From Hypnocyclicus thermotrophus (GTDB taxonomy: Bacteria > Fusobacteriota > Fusobacteriia > Fusobacteriales > Fusobacteriaceae): 64,000 nt of DNA. Location: NCBI RefSeq assembly GCF_004365575.1, contig NZ_SOBG01000005.1, positions 134,193-198,192 of the forward strand. Reading direction: 5' to 3'. This document shows, piece after piece, positions 18,452 through 26,989 of this stretch (the stretch's first letter is position 1; every line of letters begins with the position of its first letter). Position numbers and translations under genes: made by a program. The notes beneath the pieces were generated by a model that saw nothing but the letters and a program-made list of their open reading frames with translations, ran no database searches and was not told the DNA's origin.

Positions 18452-18472
18452 TATAAATTTAGGAGGGGAATA

Positions 18473-19819
18473 ATGGAAAAATTAGTATTTAATTACAAAC
18501 TTGCTGAAAAATTTATAGCGGAAGATGAGTTGAACCTTATTAAAGCTCAAACGATGGAAGCTGTAAAAGTATTAGAATCAGGTGAAGGCGCTGGAAATGA
18601 TTTTTTAGGTTGGAGAGAATTACCTGAAAACTATGATAAAGAAGAATTTTCTAGAATAAAAAAAGCGGCAGAAAAAATAAAAAATGATTCAGAAGTATTA
18701 ATAGTTATTGGAATTGGAGGATCGTATTTAGGAGCAAAATCAGCAATAGAATTTTTAAAACACACTTTTTACAATAAACAAACAAAAGAAGAAAGAAAGT
18801 CACCAGAAATTTATTTTGCAGGAACAAATATTAGCGGAACATATATAAAACATTTAATAGATATAGTAGGAGATAGAGACTTTTCTGTAAATGTAATATC
18901 AAAATCAGGAACAACAACTGAACCAGCAATAGCTTTTAGAATTTTTAAAAAATTATTAGAAGAAAAATATGGAAAAGAAGAAGCTAAAAGTAGAATATAT
19001 GCAACTACTGATAAACAAAAAGGAGCATTAAAACAACTTGCTACAGGTGAAGGATATGAAACATTTGTAGTACCTGATAATGTAGGAGGTAGATTCTCAG
19101 TTTTAACAGCAGTAGGATTATTACCAATAGCAGCAGCTGGAATAGATATAGATGAATTAATGAAAGGGGCTTATGATGCACAAGTAGACTTTAAAGCTCC
19201 ATTTGAAGAAAACTATTGTTATCAATATGCAGCAGTAAGAAATATATTACATAGAAAAGGAAAAGATATAGAATTATTAATAAATTATGAACCAAGATTA
19301 CATTATATAGCAGAGTGGTGGAAACAATTATTTGGAGAATCAGAAGGAAAAGATAATAAAGGACTTTATCCTGCATCAGCTGATTTTACAACTGATTTAC
19401 ACTCTTTAGGACAATATATTCAAGATGGAAAAAGACATTTGTTTGAGACATTAATTGAAATAGAAAAACCAGAAGAAGATATAGTAATAGAAGCTAATGA
19501 GACAGACTTAGATGGATTAAATTATTTAGCTGGAAAAACTATGGATTATGTAAATAAAATGGCAGCTAAAGGAACTATATTAGCTCATACAGATGGAGGA
19601 GTACCTAATTTAAAAATAACTATACCAGAAGCTACAGCATATCATTTAGGATATTTGTTTTATTTCTTTGAAAAAGCTTGTGGTGTAAGTGGATATTTAT
19701 TAGGAGTAAATCCATTTAATCAACCAGGAGTAGAAGCATATAAGAAAAATATGTTTGCTTTATTAGAAAAACCTGGATTTGAAGAAGAAACTAAAAAAAT
19801 AAAAGAAAGATTAAAATAA
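18473..19819 (+). CDS. pgi: Glucose-6-phosphate isomerase
   Basis: A 448-residue enzyme of glycolysis and gluconeogenesis (glucose-6-P to fructose-6-P). Diagnostic motifs are [16 protein letters not shown] (about 80-95), [15 protein letters not shown] (about 142-156), [14 protein letters not shown] (about 205-218) and the C-terminal [12 protein letters not shown]. Length fits the short bacterial Gpi family of Firmicutes and Fusobacteria rather than the 550-residue enterobacterial type. SD AGGAGGGG precedes ATG. It follows the PilZ gene by 21 bp and ends in a terminator. Confidence 0.96.
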   Translation: MEKLVFNYKLAEKFIAEDELNLIKAQTMEAVKVLESGEGAGNDFLGWRELPENYDKEEFSRIKKAAEKIKNDSEVLIVIGIGGSYLGAKSAIEFLKHTFYNKQTKEERKSPEIYFAGTNISGTYIKHLIDIVGDRDFSVNVISKSGTTTEPAIAFRIFKKLLEEKYGKEEAKSRIYATTDKQKGALKQLATGEGYETFVVPDNVGGRFSVLTAVGLLPIAAAGIDIDELMKGAYDAQVDFKAPFEENYCYQYAAVRNILHRKGKDIELLINYEPRLHYIAEWWKQLFGESEGKDNKGLYPASADFTTDLHSLGQYIQDGKRHLFETLIEIEKPEEDIVIEANETDLDGLNYLAGKTMDYVNKMAAKGTILAHTDGGVPNLKITIPEATAYHLGYLFYFFEKACGVSGYLLGVNPFNQPGVEAYKKNMFALLEKPGFEEETKKIKERLK

Positions 19820-19826
19820 AATCTTT

Positions 19827-19857
19827 AAAAAAGAGCGTCAATTGTCGCTCTTTTTTA
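19827..19857 (+). terminator. Terminator after pgi
   Basis: A stem AAAAAGAGCG / CGCTCTTTTT is followed by further T. Confidence 0.88.
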
Positions 19858-19873
19858 ATTAAAATAAAAAAAG

Positions 19874-19901
19874 TTGAATTATTTGGAAAAAGTTGTATAA
19901 T
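19874..19901 (+). promoter_or_regulatory. Promoter of M18 aminopeptidase
   Basis: TTGAAT (19874-19879), a 16-bp spacer and TATAAT (19896-19901). The leader before ATG 19990 is about 80 bases, very AT-rich and without obvious structure. Confidence 0.7.
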
Positions 19902-19989
19902 ATTTAGAAGAAGAAAATATTTTTAAAATAAATAAAAATATTTAAAAATTTATATTAAATAAAATAAAAGTAGAAAATGGAGGAAACAG

Positions 19990-21381
19990 ATGTTAGAAAG
20001 AAAGCTAGAAAATGGTTGGAAAAATCTAGATGAAAAAACAAAAAAAGATATTTTTGATTTTTCAGAAGGATATAAAAAGTTTTTAGATATTTCTAAAACA
20101 GAAAGAGAATTTGTAAATAAAAGTATAGAATTAGCAGAAGCAAAAGGATTTGTAAATGCTGATACAGTAAAAGAATTAAAAGCATTTGACAAAGTATATT
20201 ATATAAATAGAGGAAAAAATGTAATATTAGCTGTAATAGGTGAAGAAGATATAGAAAATGGAGCTAATTTTGTAGTATCACATGTAGATGTACCTAGACT
20301 TGATTTAAAACAAAATCCTTTATTTGAAGACTTAGAAATAGCAATGATGAAAACACATTATTATGGTGGAATAAAAAAATATCAATGGGTATCTATACCA
20401 CTTGCACTTCATGGAGTTGTAATATTAGAAAATGGAGAAAAAATAGAGATAGTAATAGGAGAAGATGAAAATGATCCTGTGTTTACTATACCTGATATAC
20501 TACCCCATTTATCTAGAAAAGTGCAAGATGATAGAAAAGCGAGAGAAGTAGTAAAAGGTGAAGAATTAAATATAATAGTAGGAACTATTCCAACTACAAT
20601 TGAAGATAAAGAGATAAAAAATAGAGTAAAATATGCAGTACTTGAAAAATTAAATGAAAAATATGGAATGAAAGAAGAAGATTTTTTATCAGCAGAATTT
20701 GAGATAGTACCAGCATTTAAAGCAAAAGATGTAGGTCTTGATAGAGCGATAGTTGGAGCATATGGGCATGATGATAGAATTTGTGGATATACTTCATTAA
20801 AAGCTATATTAGAAGTAGAGAGACCTAAAAAAACAGCTATTTGTTATATAGCTGATAAAGAAGAAATAGGAAGTACAGGTTCTACAGGACTTGAATCAAA
20901 ATATATAGAATATTTTATGGGAGACATTATTAGTAAATTAAAATCGAATTATAATGATATGATGCTTAGAAGATGTTTATGGAGTTCAAATGCATTATCA
21001 TCAGATGTAAATGCAGCAGTAAATCCTATGTTTAAATCAGTTCATGATAGTGATAATGCAGCAAAATTTGGATATGGAATTGTTGTAACAAAATATACAG
21101 GACATGGCGGAAAATATTCTTCAAATGATGCAGATGCAGAATATGTATATAAAATAAGAAAAGTATTAAATGATAATGGTATAAAATGGCAAACAGGAAT
21201 GCTTGGAAAAGTAGATGAAGGAGGTGGAGGAACAGTAGCAAAATTTTTAGCACATTATGGTATAAAAACTATAGATGCAGGACCAGCACTTCTTGCTATG
21301 CACTCTCCATTTGAATTAGCATCAAAATTTGATATATATGAAACTTACAGAACATATAAAGTATTTTTTGATATGAAATAA
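19990..21381 (+). CDS. M18 family metallo-aminopeptidase
   Basis: A 463-residue aspartyl-aminopeptidase-like enzyme with two zinc ions. Metal and catalytic motifs are SHVDVPRLD (about 92-100), GAYGHDDRICGYTSL with the bridging Asp (about 257-271), ADKEEIGSTGSTG (about 295-307) and a C-terminal AMHSPFELAS histidine. It would trim N-terminal acidic or neutral residues from peptides, suiting an amino-acid-fermenting anaerobe. SD GGAGG precedes ATG 19990. It is a single gene between its own promoter and terminator. Confidence 0.92.
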   Translation: MLERKLENGWKNLDEKTKKDIFDFSEGYKKFLDISKTEREFVNKSIELAEAKGFVNADTVKELKAFDKVYYINRGKNVILAVIGEEDIENGANFVVSHVDVPRLDLKQNPLFEDLEIAMMKTHYYGGIKKYQWVSIPLALHGVVILENGEKIEIVIGEDENDPVFTIPDILPHLSRKVQDDRKAREVVKGEELNIIVGTIPTTIEDKEIKNRVKYAVLEKLNEKYGMKEEDFLSAEFEIVPAFKAKDVGLDRAIVGAYGHDDRICGYTSLKAILEVERPKKTAICYIADKEEIGSTGSTGLESKYIEYFMGDIISKLKSNYNDMMLRRCLWSSNALSSDVNAAVNPMFKSVHDSDNAAKFGYGIVVTKYTGHGGKYSSNDADAEYVYKIRKVLNDNGIKWQTGMLGKVDEGGGGTVAKFLAHYGIKTIDAGPALLAMHSPFELASKFDIYETYRTYKVFFDMK

Positions 21382-21436
21382 TAATATTATATAAAAAACT
21401 TGAAAAATTTTTTTTTTAGAGTTATATTATAGATAT

Positions 21437-21468
21437 AAAAAGATAGTATTTTTTACTATCTTTTTATT
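21437..21468 (+). terminator. Terminator after aminopeptidase
   Basis: A perfect stem AAAAAGATAGTA / TACTATCTTTTT with a T-rich loop and trailing T/A. Confidence 0.85.
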
Positions 21469-21479
21469 TATAATTAAAA

Positions 21480-21616
21480 ATTTATCTGAAGACACAAAGA
21501 AATTTGTGTTTAAAATTAAATTTTTAATTTGAAAGGTTGTGAGAGGTATGAAAAATTTAAAAACTTAAAAGCTACTGTTTGATAAAAAAGTATCATAAAA
21601 TATTTAAGGAGGAAAA
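21480..21616 (+). promoter_or_regulatory. Structured leader before EIIA-antiporter operon
   Basis: A perfect hairpin ACACAAA-GAAA-TTTGTGT (21492-21509) is followed by a second AT-rich hairpin, a minimal open frame ATG 21548 to TAA 21568 (six codons) and a small TGATA/TATCA hairpin (21580-21595), ahead of SD AAGGAGG. This could be a regulated 5' leader. Function and promoter position are not established. Confidence 0.35.
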
Positions 21617-22069
21617 ATGACAGTAGAGATAAAAAAACTTTTAAGTAAAGAAAATGTAGTATTTTTAAATACACAAGATATGGAAAGTACTATAGAAGTT
21701 TTAAGTGAAAAAGCAGAAGAAATAGGTTGTATTTCTTCAAAAGATGAATTCAAAGAAGCTATATTAGAAAGAGAAGGATTGGTAAGTACAGGAATAGGAT
21801 TTGGAATAGCTATGCCTCATGCAAAATTAGAAAATATTAGTGAGTTTTTTATGATAATAGGAATAAATAAAAAAGGAATAGACTGGGATGCAATAGATAG
21901 AAAACCTGTTGTAGCAGTTTTTCTAATAGGTGGCCCTTCTAATCAACAAAAAAAATATCTTCAAATTATAGCTAAATTAATGCTTCTAATAAAAAATAGT
22001 GAAAGAAGAGAAAAATTATTAAATGCTAAAGAAGAAAAAGAGATTGTAGAAATTTTTCAAGATTTTTAA
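21617..22069 (+). CDS. Stand-alone PTS EIIA domain protein (fructose/nitrogen type)
   Basis: A 150-residue EIIA-2 domain. The phosphorylatable histidine lies in GIAMPHAK near residue 70, within the typical TGIGFGIAMPHA context, followed by KGIDWDAIDRKPVVAVFLIGGP. No EIIB/EIIC sugar permease is adjacent. The next genes are a CPA2 cation/proton antiporter, a small protein and a ClC protein carrying its own EIIA domain. I infer an EIIA-Ntr-like regulator of ion transport rather than a sugar carrier. SD AAGGAGG precedes ATG 21617, and the next gene starts 24 bp downstream. Confidence 0.85.
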   Translation: MTVEIKKLLSKENVVFLNTQDMESTIEVLSEKAEEIGCISSKDEFKEAILEREGLVSTGIGFGIAMPHAKLENISEFFMIIGINKKGIDWDAIDRKPVVAVFLIGGPSNQQKKYLQIIAKLMLLIKNSERREKLLNAKEEKEIVEIFQDF

Positions 22070-22093
22070 TCAATTTAATAAGGAGATATTAAA

Positions 22094-23305
22094 ATGCACA
22101 TTAACATATTAATAATATTAGCGGGACTTTTTTTATTAGCGTTTGTAAATAAATTAGTGTGTCCGAAATTAAAATTACCTGAAGTAACAGGATATGTAAT
22201 TCTTGGAGCTATTATAAGTGGTGTTGCTGGAATTACGGTGGGAATGTCAAAATTAAATGAGGTCCTAGATTCTATAGAGATTATATCAAGTATAGCATTA
22301 GGAATAATTGGATTTTCAATTGGTATTGAATTAAAACTAAGTGTATTAAAAAAACTTGGGAATTCTATATTTTTTATAGTATTATTTGAAGTATTTGGAG
22401 GATTTGTAGTAGTAGCGATAACTTCAAAAATATTTGGATTTCAAACATATACTGCCTTATTATTAGGTTCTGTAGCAGCAGCAACAGCACCAGCAGCAAC
22501 AGTTGCTATAATAAGAAAATATAAATCAAAAGGAGAATTAACATCAACTATTTTGGCAGTTGTAGGGATAGATGATGCAGTTGCATTAATAGTTTATGTT
22601 CTTGCAGCAGGTTTTGCTTCATCAATGGTAACAGGAGAAAAACTTCATATATTACATATATTTGTAAAAGTTGGAATATCTATATTTATAGCTATATCTA
22701 TAGGGGCAATAAGTGGATTTGTTTATAGTTATATAGTAAAAAATATAAAAAATCAAGATACAATGGAAATGATATTAGTGGCATTTATATTACTTTTGTT
22801 AGGATTATCAGAAATGTTTGATGTTTCCGAACTATTAACTATAATGACTTTTGGAGCATTTATAACTAATCTTTCTGAGGTGACAACTAGAAAAAGTGAA
22901 AATATAATTGAGAAATTTACAGGAGTATTTGTTGGAGCTTTCTTTATAGCTGGTGGTGCTTATTTAGATTATAGTTTAATAAAAGCAGTATTTGGTACGA
23001 GTGTATTATTTTTTATAGCACGGACTATTGGAAAAATATTTGGAGCAAAAATTGGGGCTACTATTGGAAAAGCTTCCCCAAAAGTAAAAAAACATATAGG
23101 AGTAATGCTTCTTCCACAAGTAGGGGTAGCAGTAGCACTTGTTATCTCAATAAAAAAACAATTTGTAGGAGTGCAAGTTCATGGAATAGATATAGGTACT
23201 TTTATATTTAATATATTGTTATTAACTACTCTTCTTACAGAGTTCATTGGTCCTATATTGACAAAACGAGCTTTACTAGCTGTTAAAGAGATAAAAGAAA
23301 GATAA
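22094..23305 (+). CDS. CPA2-family cation/proton antiporter
   Basis: A 403-residue inner-membrane protein with about 11-13 hydrophobic segments. It has the Na+/H+ exchanger fold: KLKLPEVTGYVILGAIISG near the start, GSVAAATAPAATVAIIRKYKSKG (about 130-152) and the ion-binding VVGIDDAVALIVYV (about 158-171). KefB/KefC-like TrkA domains are absent, so it is the short CPA2 form. The ion (Na+ or K+) cannot be told. It is cotranscribed with the EIIA gene, which may control it through its phosphorylation state. Confidence 0.88.
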   Translation: MHINILIILAGLFLLAFVNKLVCPKLKLPEVTGYVILGAIISGVAGITVGMSKLNEVLDSIEIISSIALGIIGFSIGIELKLSVLKKLGNSIFFIVLFEVFGGFVVVAITSKIFGFQTYTALLLGSVAAATAPAATVAIIRKYKSKGELTSTILAVVGIDDAVALIVYVLAAGFASSMVTGEKLHILHIFVKVGISIFIAISIGAISGFVYSYIVKNIKNQDTMEMILVAFILLLLGLSEMFDVSELLTIMTFGAFITNLSEVTTRKSENIIEKFTGVFVGAFFIAGGAYLDYSLIKAVFGTSVLFFIARTIGKIFGAKIGATIGKASPKVKKHIGVMLLPQVGVAVALVISIKKQFVGVQVHGIDIGTFIFNILLLTTLLTEFIGPILTKRALLAVKEIKER

Positions 23306-23333
23306 TAATTGAGAGAATGAGAGGGGAATAAAT

Positions 23334-23657
23334 ATGCACTATTTATATGTAAAAGTAATGGATATAGACTATAAAGAAGACATATTTTTAGCATTAGAAA
23401 GCGTTGATATAGTAAAAGCTTCATATATTGAGGGAACTAATTTAGATAATGCTCTTACAAGAGAATTGCCACTTTTTAAAGGTTTTTTTCAAAGTGAAGA
23501 AGAGAAATCTAAGCAAGTAATTTTAATAAATGCTTTAATTAATGATGAAGAACAAGCACAAGAGTTTATAACAATGCTAAGAGAAGCTGGAATAGATGTA
23601 GATAATGGAGAGATAATAAGAGTATTAACATGGCCTGTTAATATATTGGTAGGATAA
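23334..23657 (+). CDS. Small protein of the antiporter/ClC operon, possibly PII-like fold
   Basis: A 107-residue protein I do not recognise with certainty. The pattern of strands and helices (LYVKVMDIDY, then DIFLALESVDIVKASYIEG, then KQVILINALINDEEQAQEFITMLREAGI, ending EIIRVLTWPVNILVG) suggests a ferredoxin-like alpha/beta fold as in PII or CutA-like signalling proteins. There is no signal peptide or membrane segment. Its place between a cation antiporter and a ClC protein suggests a soluble regulator of these transporters, which is inference. SD GAGGGG precedes ATG 23334, and a terminator follows. Confidence 0.6.
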   Translation: MHYLYVKVMDIDYKEDIFLALESVDIVKASYIEGTNLDNALTRELPLFKGFFQSEEEKSKQVILINALINDEEQAQEFITMLREAGIDVDNGEIIRVLTWPVNILVG

Positions 23658-23669
23658 ATAAAATTATTT

Positions 23670-23698
23670 AAAGTCAAACCAAAGTGTTTGACTTTTTC
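23670..23698 (+). terminator. Terminator after small protein gene
   Basis: A perfect 10-bp stem AAAGTCAAAC / GTTTGACTTT with a 6-base loop and a short T-tract. It separates the antiporter operon from the ClC gene. Confidence 0.8.
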
Positions 23699-23756
23699 CA
23701 TTTAGAAAATTATAGAAATAATAATAGAGTTATAGATTTTAGGAGGGTAAATAATT

Positions 23757-25526
23757 GTGCGACGAAAATTTTTAGAAGAAAAAATTATATTTTCTAGTAT
23801 TATAAAATGGAGTATACTAGCTTTATTTACAGGTATAATAGTAGGAACATCAACGTCACTTTTTTTAAAGGCTATAGACTATGGAATAAAATATAGAAGA
23901 ATTTTTTCTTTTAAATATTACTATTTATTACCATTAGCACTTATAATAAGTGTATTTTTGATCCAAACATTTGCAAAAGATGCAAAAGGTCATGGAACGG
24001 AAAAAGTTATAGAAGCTATACATAAATATGATGGTGCGATAAAACTTATGGTAGTGCCAATAAAAGTACTAGCTACACTTATAACTATAATATTTGGAGG
24101 ATCAGTAGGGAAAGAAGGTCCGAGTGCACAAATAGGTGGAGGTGTAATGTCTTTTGTTTCTGATATATTGAAAATAGAAGATAAAGATAAGAAGAAATTA
24201 GTAATATGTGGTATAGCAGCAGGATTTGGAGCGGTATTTGGAACTCCAGTAACTGGAGCAGTATTTGCAGTAGAAGTCCTTTATGTAGGAAAAATGTTGT
24301 ATGATGTATTATTACCTTCTTTTATAGCATCTTTTACGTCTATATATGTATCAAAATTATTTTATGTAAGACATTCAAATTATTTAAATGTAGGGAATCT
24401 AGATAATTCATCATTAATTTTATATTTAAAAGTATTTATAGCAGCAATATTATTTTCTATAGTTACATTTATGTTTATTGAAATTTTAAATAAAATAGAA
24501 AATATTGCAGAAAAGATAAAATTAAATATTTATATAAAAACTTTAATTGCTAGTTTTATAATTATTCTTATAGCATTAATATTTTCTGATGACTATTTAG
24601 GATTGGGATTGCATATGATAGATGATTCGATTAATGGAGAAGATATTATATGGTATGCTCCGTTTATAAAAATTTTTACTACAACTATTACTTTAAGTTT
24701 TGGAGGAAGTGGTGGAATATTAACTCCAGTATTTTTTATAGGTTCAACTTTAGGAAGTATAGTAGGAGAATTATTACATGGTTCGCTACCTTTATTTGCA
24801 GGACTTGGAATGGTAAGTGTATTAGCAGGTGCAGCAAATACGCCAATAGCTTCTGTTTTAATGGCGGTAGAGCTATTTGGAGGAGGAGTAACACCTTTTG
24901 CAGTTTTATCTTGTATAATAACATTTTTATTAACGGGTCATAGAAGTGTATATCCAACTCAAATACTTTCTATGAAAAAATCTGAATCAATTGATTTGGA
25001 AGTAGGAAAGGAAATAAAATCTACAACTGTAATGGGAACAACAAAAAAAGTTATGTATTTAAAAAAAGCTTTAGATAATAACCAACTAGAAAAAATAATA
25101 CCTTTAGAAAATATATTTTTTTTAAAAGCTGAAACAAAAGAAGAAGTATTAAAAGAATTTGCTAAAAAAATGAGTAATATGAAGAAAAAAATGAAAAAAA
25201 AAGATATAATGAAAGCTCTTCAGCAAAGAGAAGAAATTTATTCAACCGCTTTAGGGCACAAAATAGCTATACCACATTTTGAAGTATCTTTAAATGAAGA
25301 TTTTTTCATTTTATTTGCAATATTGGAAAAAGATATAAAATGGGATGATAGAAATTATGTTAATACAGTAGTAATGATAGCTAAACCAGAATTTGAACAA
25401 AAAATATATCTTGAAATAGTTGCTAAAATATTAAAACAGATAAAAGATGAAGATATAAATAGAGAGTTAATAGCAAGCAAAACGCCAGAAGATGTAATGG
25501 CTGTTTTAAAGAGAAAAAAATCTTAA
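23757..25526 (+). CDS. ClC chloride channel/transporter fused to a PTS EIIA domain
   Basis: A 589-residue fusion. Residues 1 to about 410 form a ClC membrane domain with GGSVGKEGPSAQIGGG (gating Glu in GKEGP), VFGTPVTGAVFAVEVL and GGSGGILTPVFFIGS. The canonical GSGIP anion filter is replaced by GHGTE, and the residue matching the E. coli ClC internal proton Glu203 is Val. Residues about 440-589 are an EIIA-2 domain with HKIAIPHFE carrying the phosphorylatable His. Start GTG 23757 follows AGGAGGG. It lies downstream of the EIIA/CPA2 operon. Phosphorelay control of anion flux is inferred. Channel or exchanger activity cannot be decided from sequence. Confidence 0.88.
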   Translation: MRRKFLEEKIIFSSIIKWSILALFTGIIVGTSTSLFLKAIDYGIKYRRIFSFKYYYLLPLALIISVFLIQTFAKDAKGHGTEKVIEAIHKYDGAIKLMVVPIKVLATLITIIFGGSVGKEGPSAQIGGGVMSFVSDILKIEDKDKKKLVICGIAAGFGAVFGTPVTGAVFAVEVLYVGKMLYDVLLPSFIASFTSIYVSKLFYVRHSNYLNVGNLDNSSLILYLKVFIAAILFSIVTFMFIEILNKIENIAEKIKLNIYIKTLIASFIIILIALIFSDDYLGLGLHMIDDSINGEDIIWYAPFIKIFTTTITLSFGGSGGILTPVFFIGSTLGSIVGELLHGSLPLFAGLGMVSVLAGAANTPIASVLMAVELFGGGVTPFAVLSCIITFLLTGHRSVYPTQILSMKKSESIDLEVGKEIKSTTVMGTTKKVMYLKKALDNNQLEKIIPLENIFFLKAETKEEVLKEFAKKMSNMKKKMKKKDIMKALQQREEIYSTALGHKIAIPHFEVSLNEDFFILFAILEKDIKWDDRNYVNTVVMIAKPEFEQKIYLEIVAKILKQIKDEDINRELIASKTPEDVMAVLKRKKS

Positions 25527-25568
25527 ATAAAAATTTTTAGTATAAAAAAATAAATTTTGGAGAATTTT

Positions 25569-25597
25569 AAAGCTGCTAAACAGCAGCTTTTTTTATT
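25569..25597 (+). terminator. Terminator after ClC-EIIA gene
   Basis: A perfect stem AAAGCTGCT / AGCAGCTTT with loop AAAC is followed by T-rich sequence. Confidence 0.88.
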
Positions 25598-25624
25598 GTT
25601 ATTTTATAGTAAACATGATATAAA
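25596..25624 (+). promoter_or_regulatory. Promoter of bioA
   Basis: TTGTTA (25596-25601), 17-bp spacer, TATAAA (25619-25624), directly behind the ClC terminator. Confidence 0.6.
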
Positions 25625-25675
25625 ATAATAGAAAAAATTTATAATTTTATTTACCAAGAATAAAATGGAGGAAAA

Positions 25676-26950
25676 ATGGAAAAGATAGAAGATAAAAATT
25701 TATGGTATCCATATGCTCAAATGAAAACTAGAAAAGAAAATTTTTTAGTGAAAGGAGCACAAGGAGTATATATTGATATATATCATAGTGAAAAAAAAGA
25801 GGAAAAAAAACTTATAGATGCAGTATCTTCATGGTGGTGTGCAGCTCATGGATATAATAATAAAGAGATAAATGAAGCAATAAAAAATCAAATAGATAAA
25901 TTTTCTCATGTAATGTTAGGTGGACTTACTCATGAAATAGCACAAAATGCATCAAAAAAAATAGTTGAGATAACAAAAGAGGGATTAAATCATGTGTTTT
26001 TTTCCGATAGTGGTTCTGTTGGAGTAGAAGTAGCTTTAAAAATGGCTATTCAATATTATAAAAATAAAGGAGATGTAAGTAAAAATAAAATTATATCATT
26101 AACTCATTCATATCATGGTGATACATTTAAAACAATGGAAATAGGAGATGATCCAGACTATCATTTTGCATTTAAAGAGTTTTTTAGAGATTGTTATCAT
26201 ATTGATGCACCAAAGGGATTAGAAGCAAATGATGATGAAATAAAGAGGTGTATAAATGATTTAGAGAAATTATTAAAAGAAAAATCTGATAAGATAGCAG
26301 CTTTTATAGTAGAACCATTAATTCAAGCAGCAGGAGGATTTAATTTTTATAGTTATAAATATTTAAATGAAGCTAAAAAATTGTGTGAGAAATATGATAT
26401 TTTATTTATATTTGATGAAGTAGCAACTGGATTTGGAAGAACAGGTAAAATGTTTGCAATGGATTATTGTGATTTTACTCCAGATATATTGGTACTTGGA
26501 AAAGCACTCACAGGTGGATACATAGGACATGCAGCGACAGTAGCAACTACAAAAGTTTTTAAAGAATTTTATAGTGATGATAGTGAAAAAGCTTTTATGC
26601 ATGGACCTACTTTTATGGGAAATCCTTTAGCTTGTAGTGCAATTTTAAAGAGTATAGAACTTTATGAAAAAAATGATTATTTAAGTAAAATAAAAAATAT
26701 AGAAGAAATAATGAGAAAAAAATTGATAAATATTAAATCTAATAAAATAAAAGATATAAGAGTATTTGGAGCAACAGGTGTAATTGAAGTTGGAAATAGT
26801 ATTTTTTTAAGAGGATTACAAGAATTTGCATATGAAAAAGGAGTTTGGATAAGACCATTTCTAAATTATGCTTATATTATGCCTCCATATATAATAAAAG
26901 AAGAAGAATTGTTAAAAATAATAAATGTATTAGAAGAGTGGTTTAAATAA
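25676..26950 (+). CDS. bioA: Adenosylmethionine-8-amino-7-oxononanoate aminotransferase
   Basis: A 424-residue class-III PLP aminotransferase of biotin synthesis, converting KAPA to DAPA with SAM as amino donor. BioA-specific N-terminal motifs LWYPYAQMKT and DAVSSWWCAAHGYNN are present. The PLP-binding DEVATGFGRTG and the lysine in LGKALTGGYIGHAA are intact. SD TGGAGG precedes ATG. No other bio gene lies within the window, so it stands alone between its own promoter and a shared terminator. Confidence 0.93.
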   Translation: MEKIEDKNLWYPYAQMKTRKENFLVKGAQGVYIDIYHSEKKEEKKLIDAVSSWWCAAHGYNNKEINEAIKNQIDKFSHVMLGGLTHEIAQNASKKIVEITKEGLNHVFFSDSGSVGVEVALKMAIQYYKNKGDVSKNKIISLTHSYHGDTFKTMEIGDDPDYHFAFKEFFRDCYHIDAPKGLEANDDEIKRCINDLEKLLKEKSDKIAAFIVEPLIQAAGGFNFYSYKYLNEAKKLCEKYDILFIFDEVATGFGRTGKMFAMDYCDFTPDILVLGKALTGGYIGHAATVATTKVFKEFYSDDSEKAFMHGPTFMGNPLACSAILKSIELYEKNDYLSKIKNIEEIMRKKLINIKSNKIKDIRVFGATGVIEVGNSIFLRGLQEFAYEKGVWIRPFLNYAYIMPPYIIKEEELLKIINVLEEWFK

Positions 26951-26988
26951 AAAATAGACCTAATATTTATTTTAGGTCTATTTTTTAT
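26951..26988. terminator. Bidirectional terminator between bioA and SLH porin
   Basis: A long stem AAAATAGACCTAA / TTTAGGTCTATTTT lies between two convergent genes, with a T-run on either side. Confidence 0.88.
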
Positions 26989-26989
26989 A

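Noticed and set aside
24650-24943. 97-codon frame inside the ClC gene
   Set aside because: Shadow in another frame of conserved ClC sequence, with atypical Cys/Trp/Arg-rich codons for this genome.
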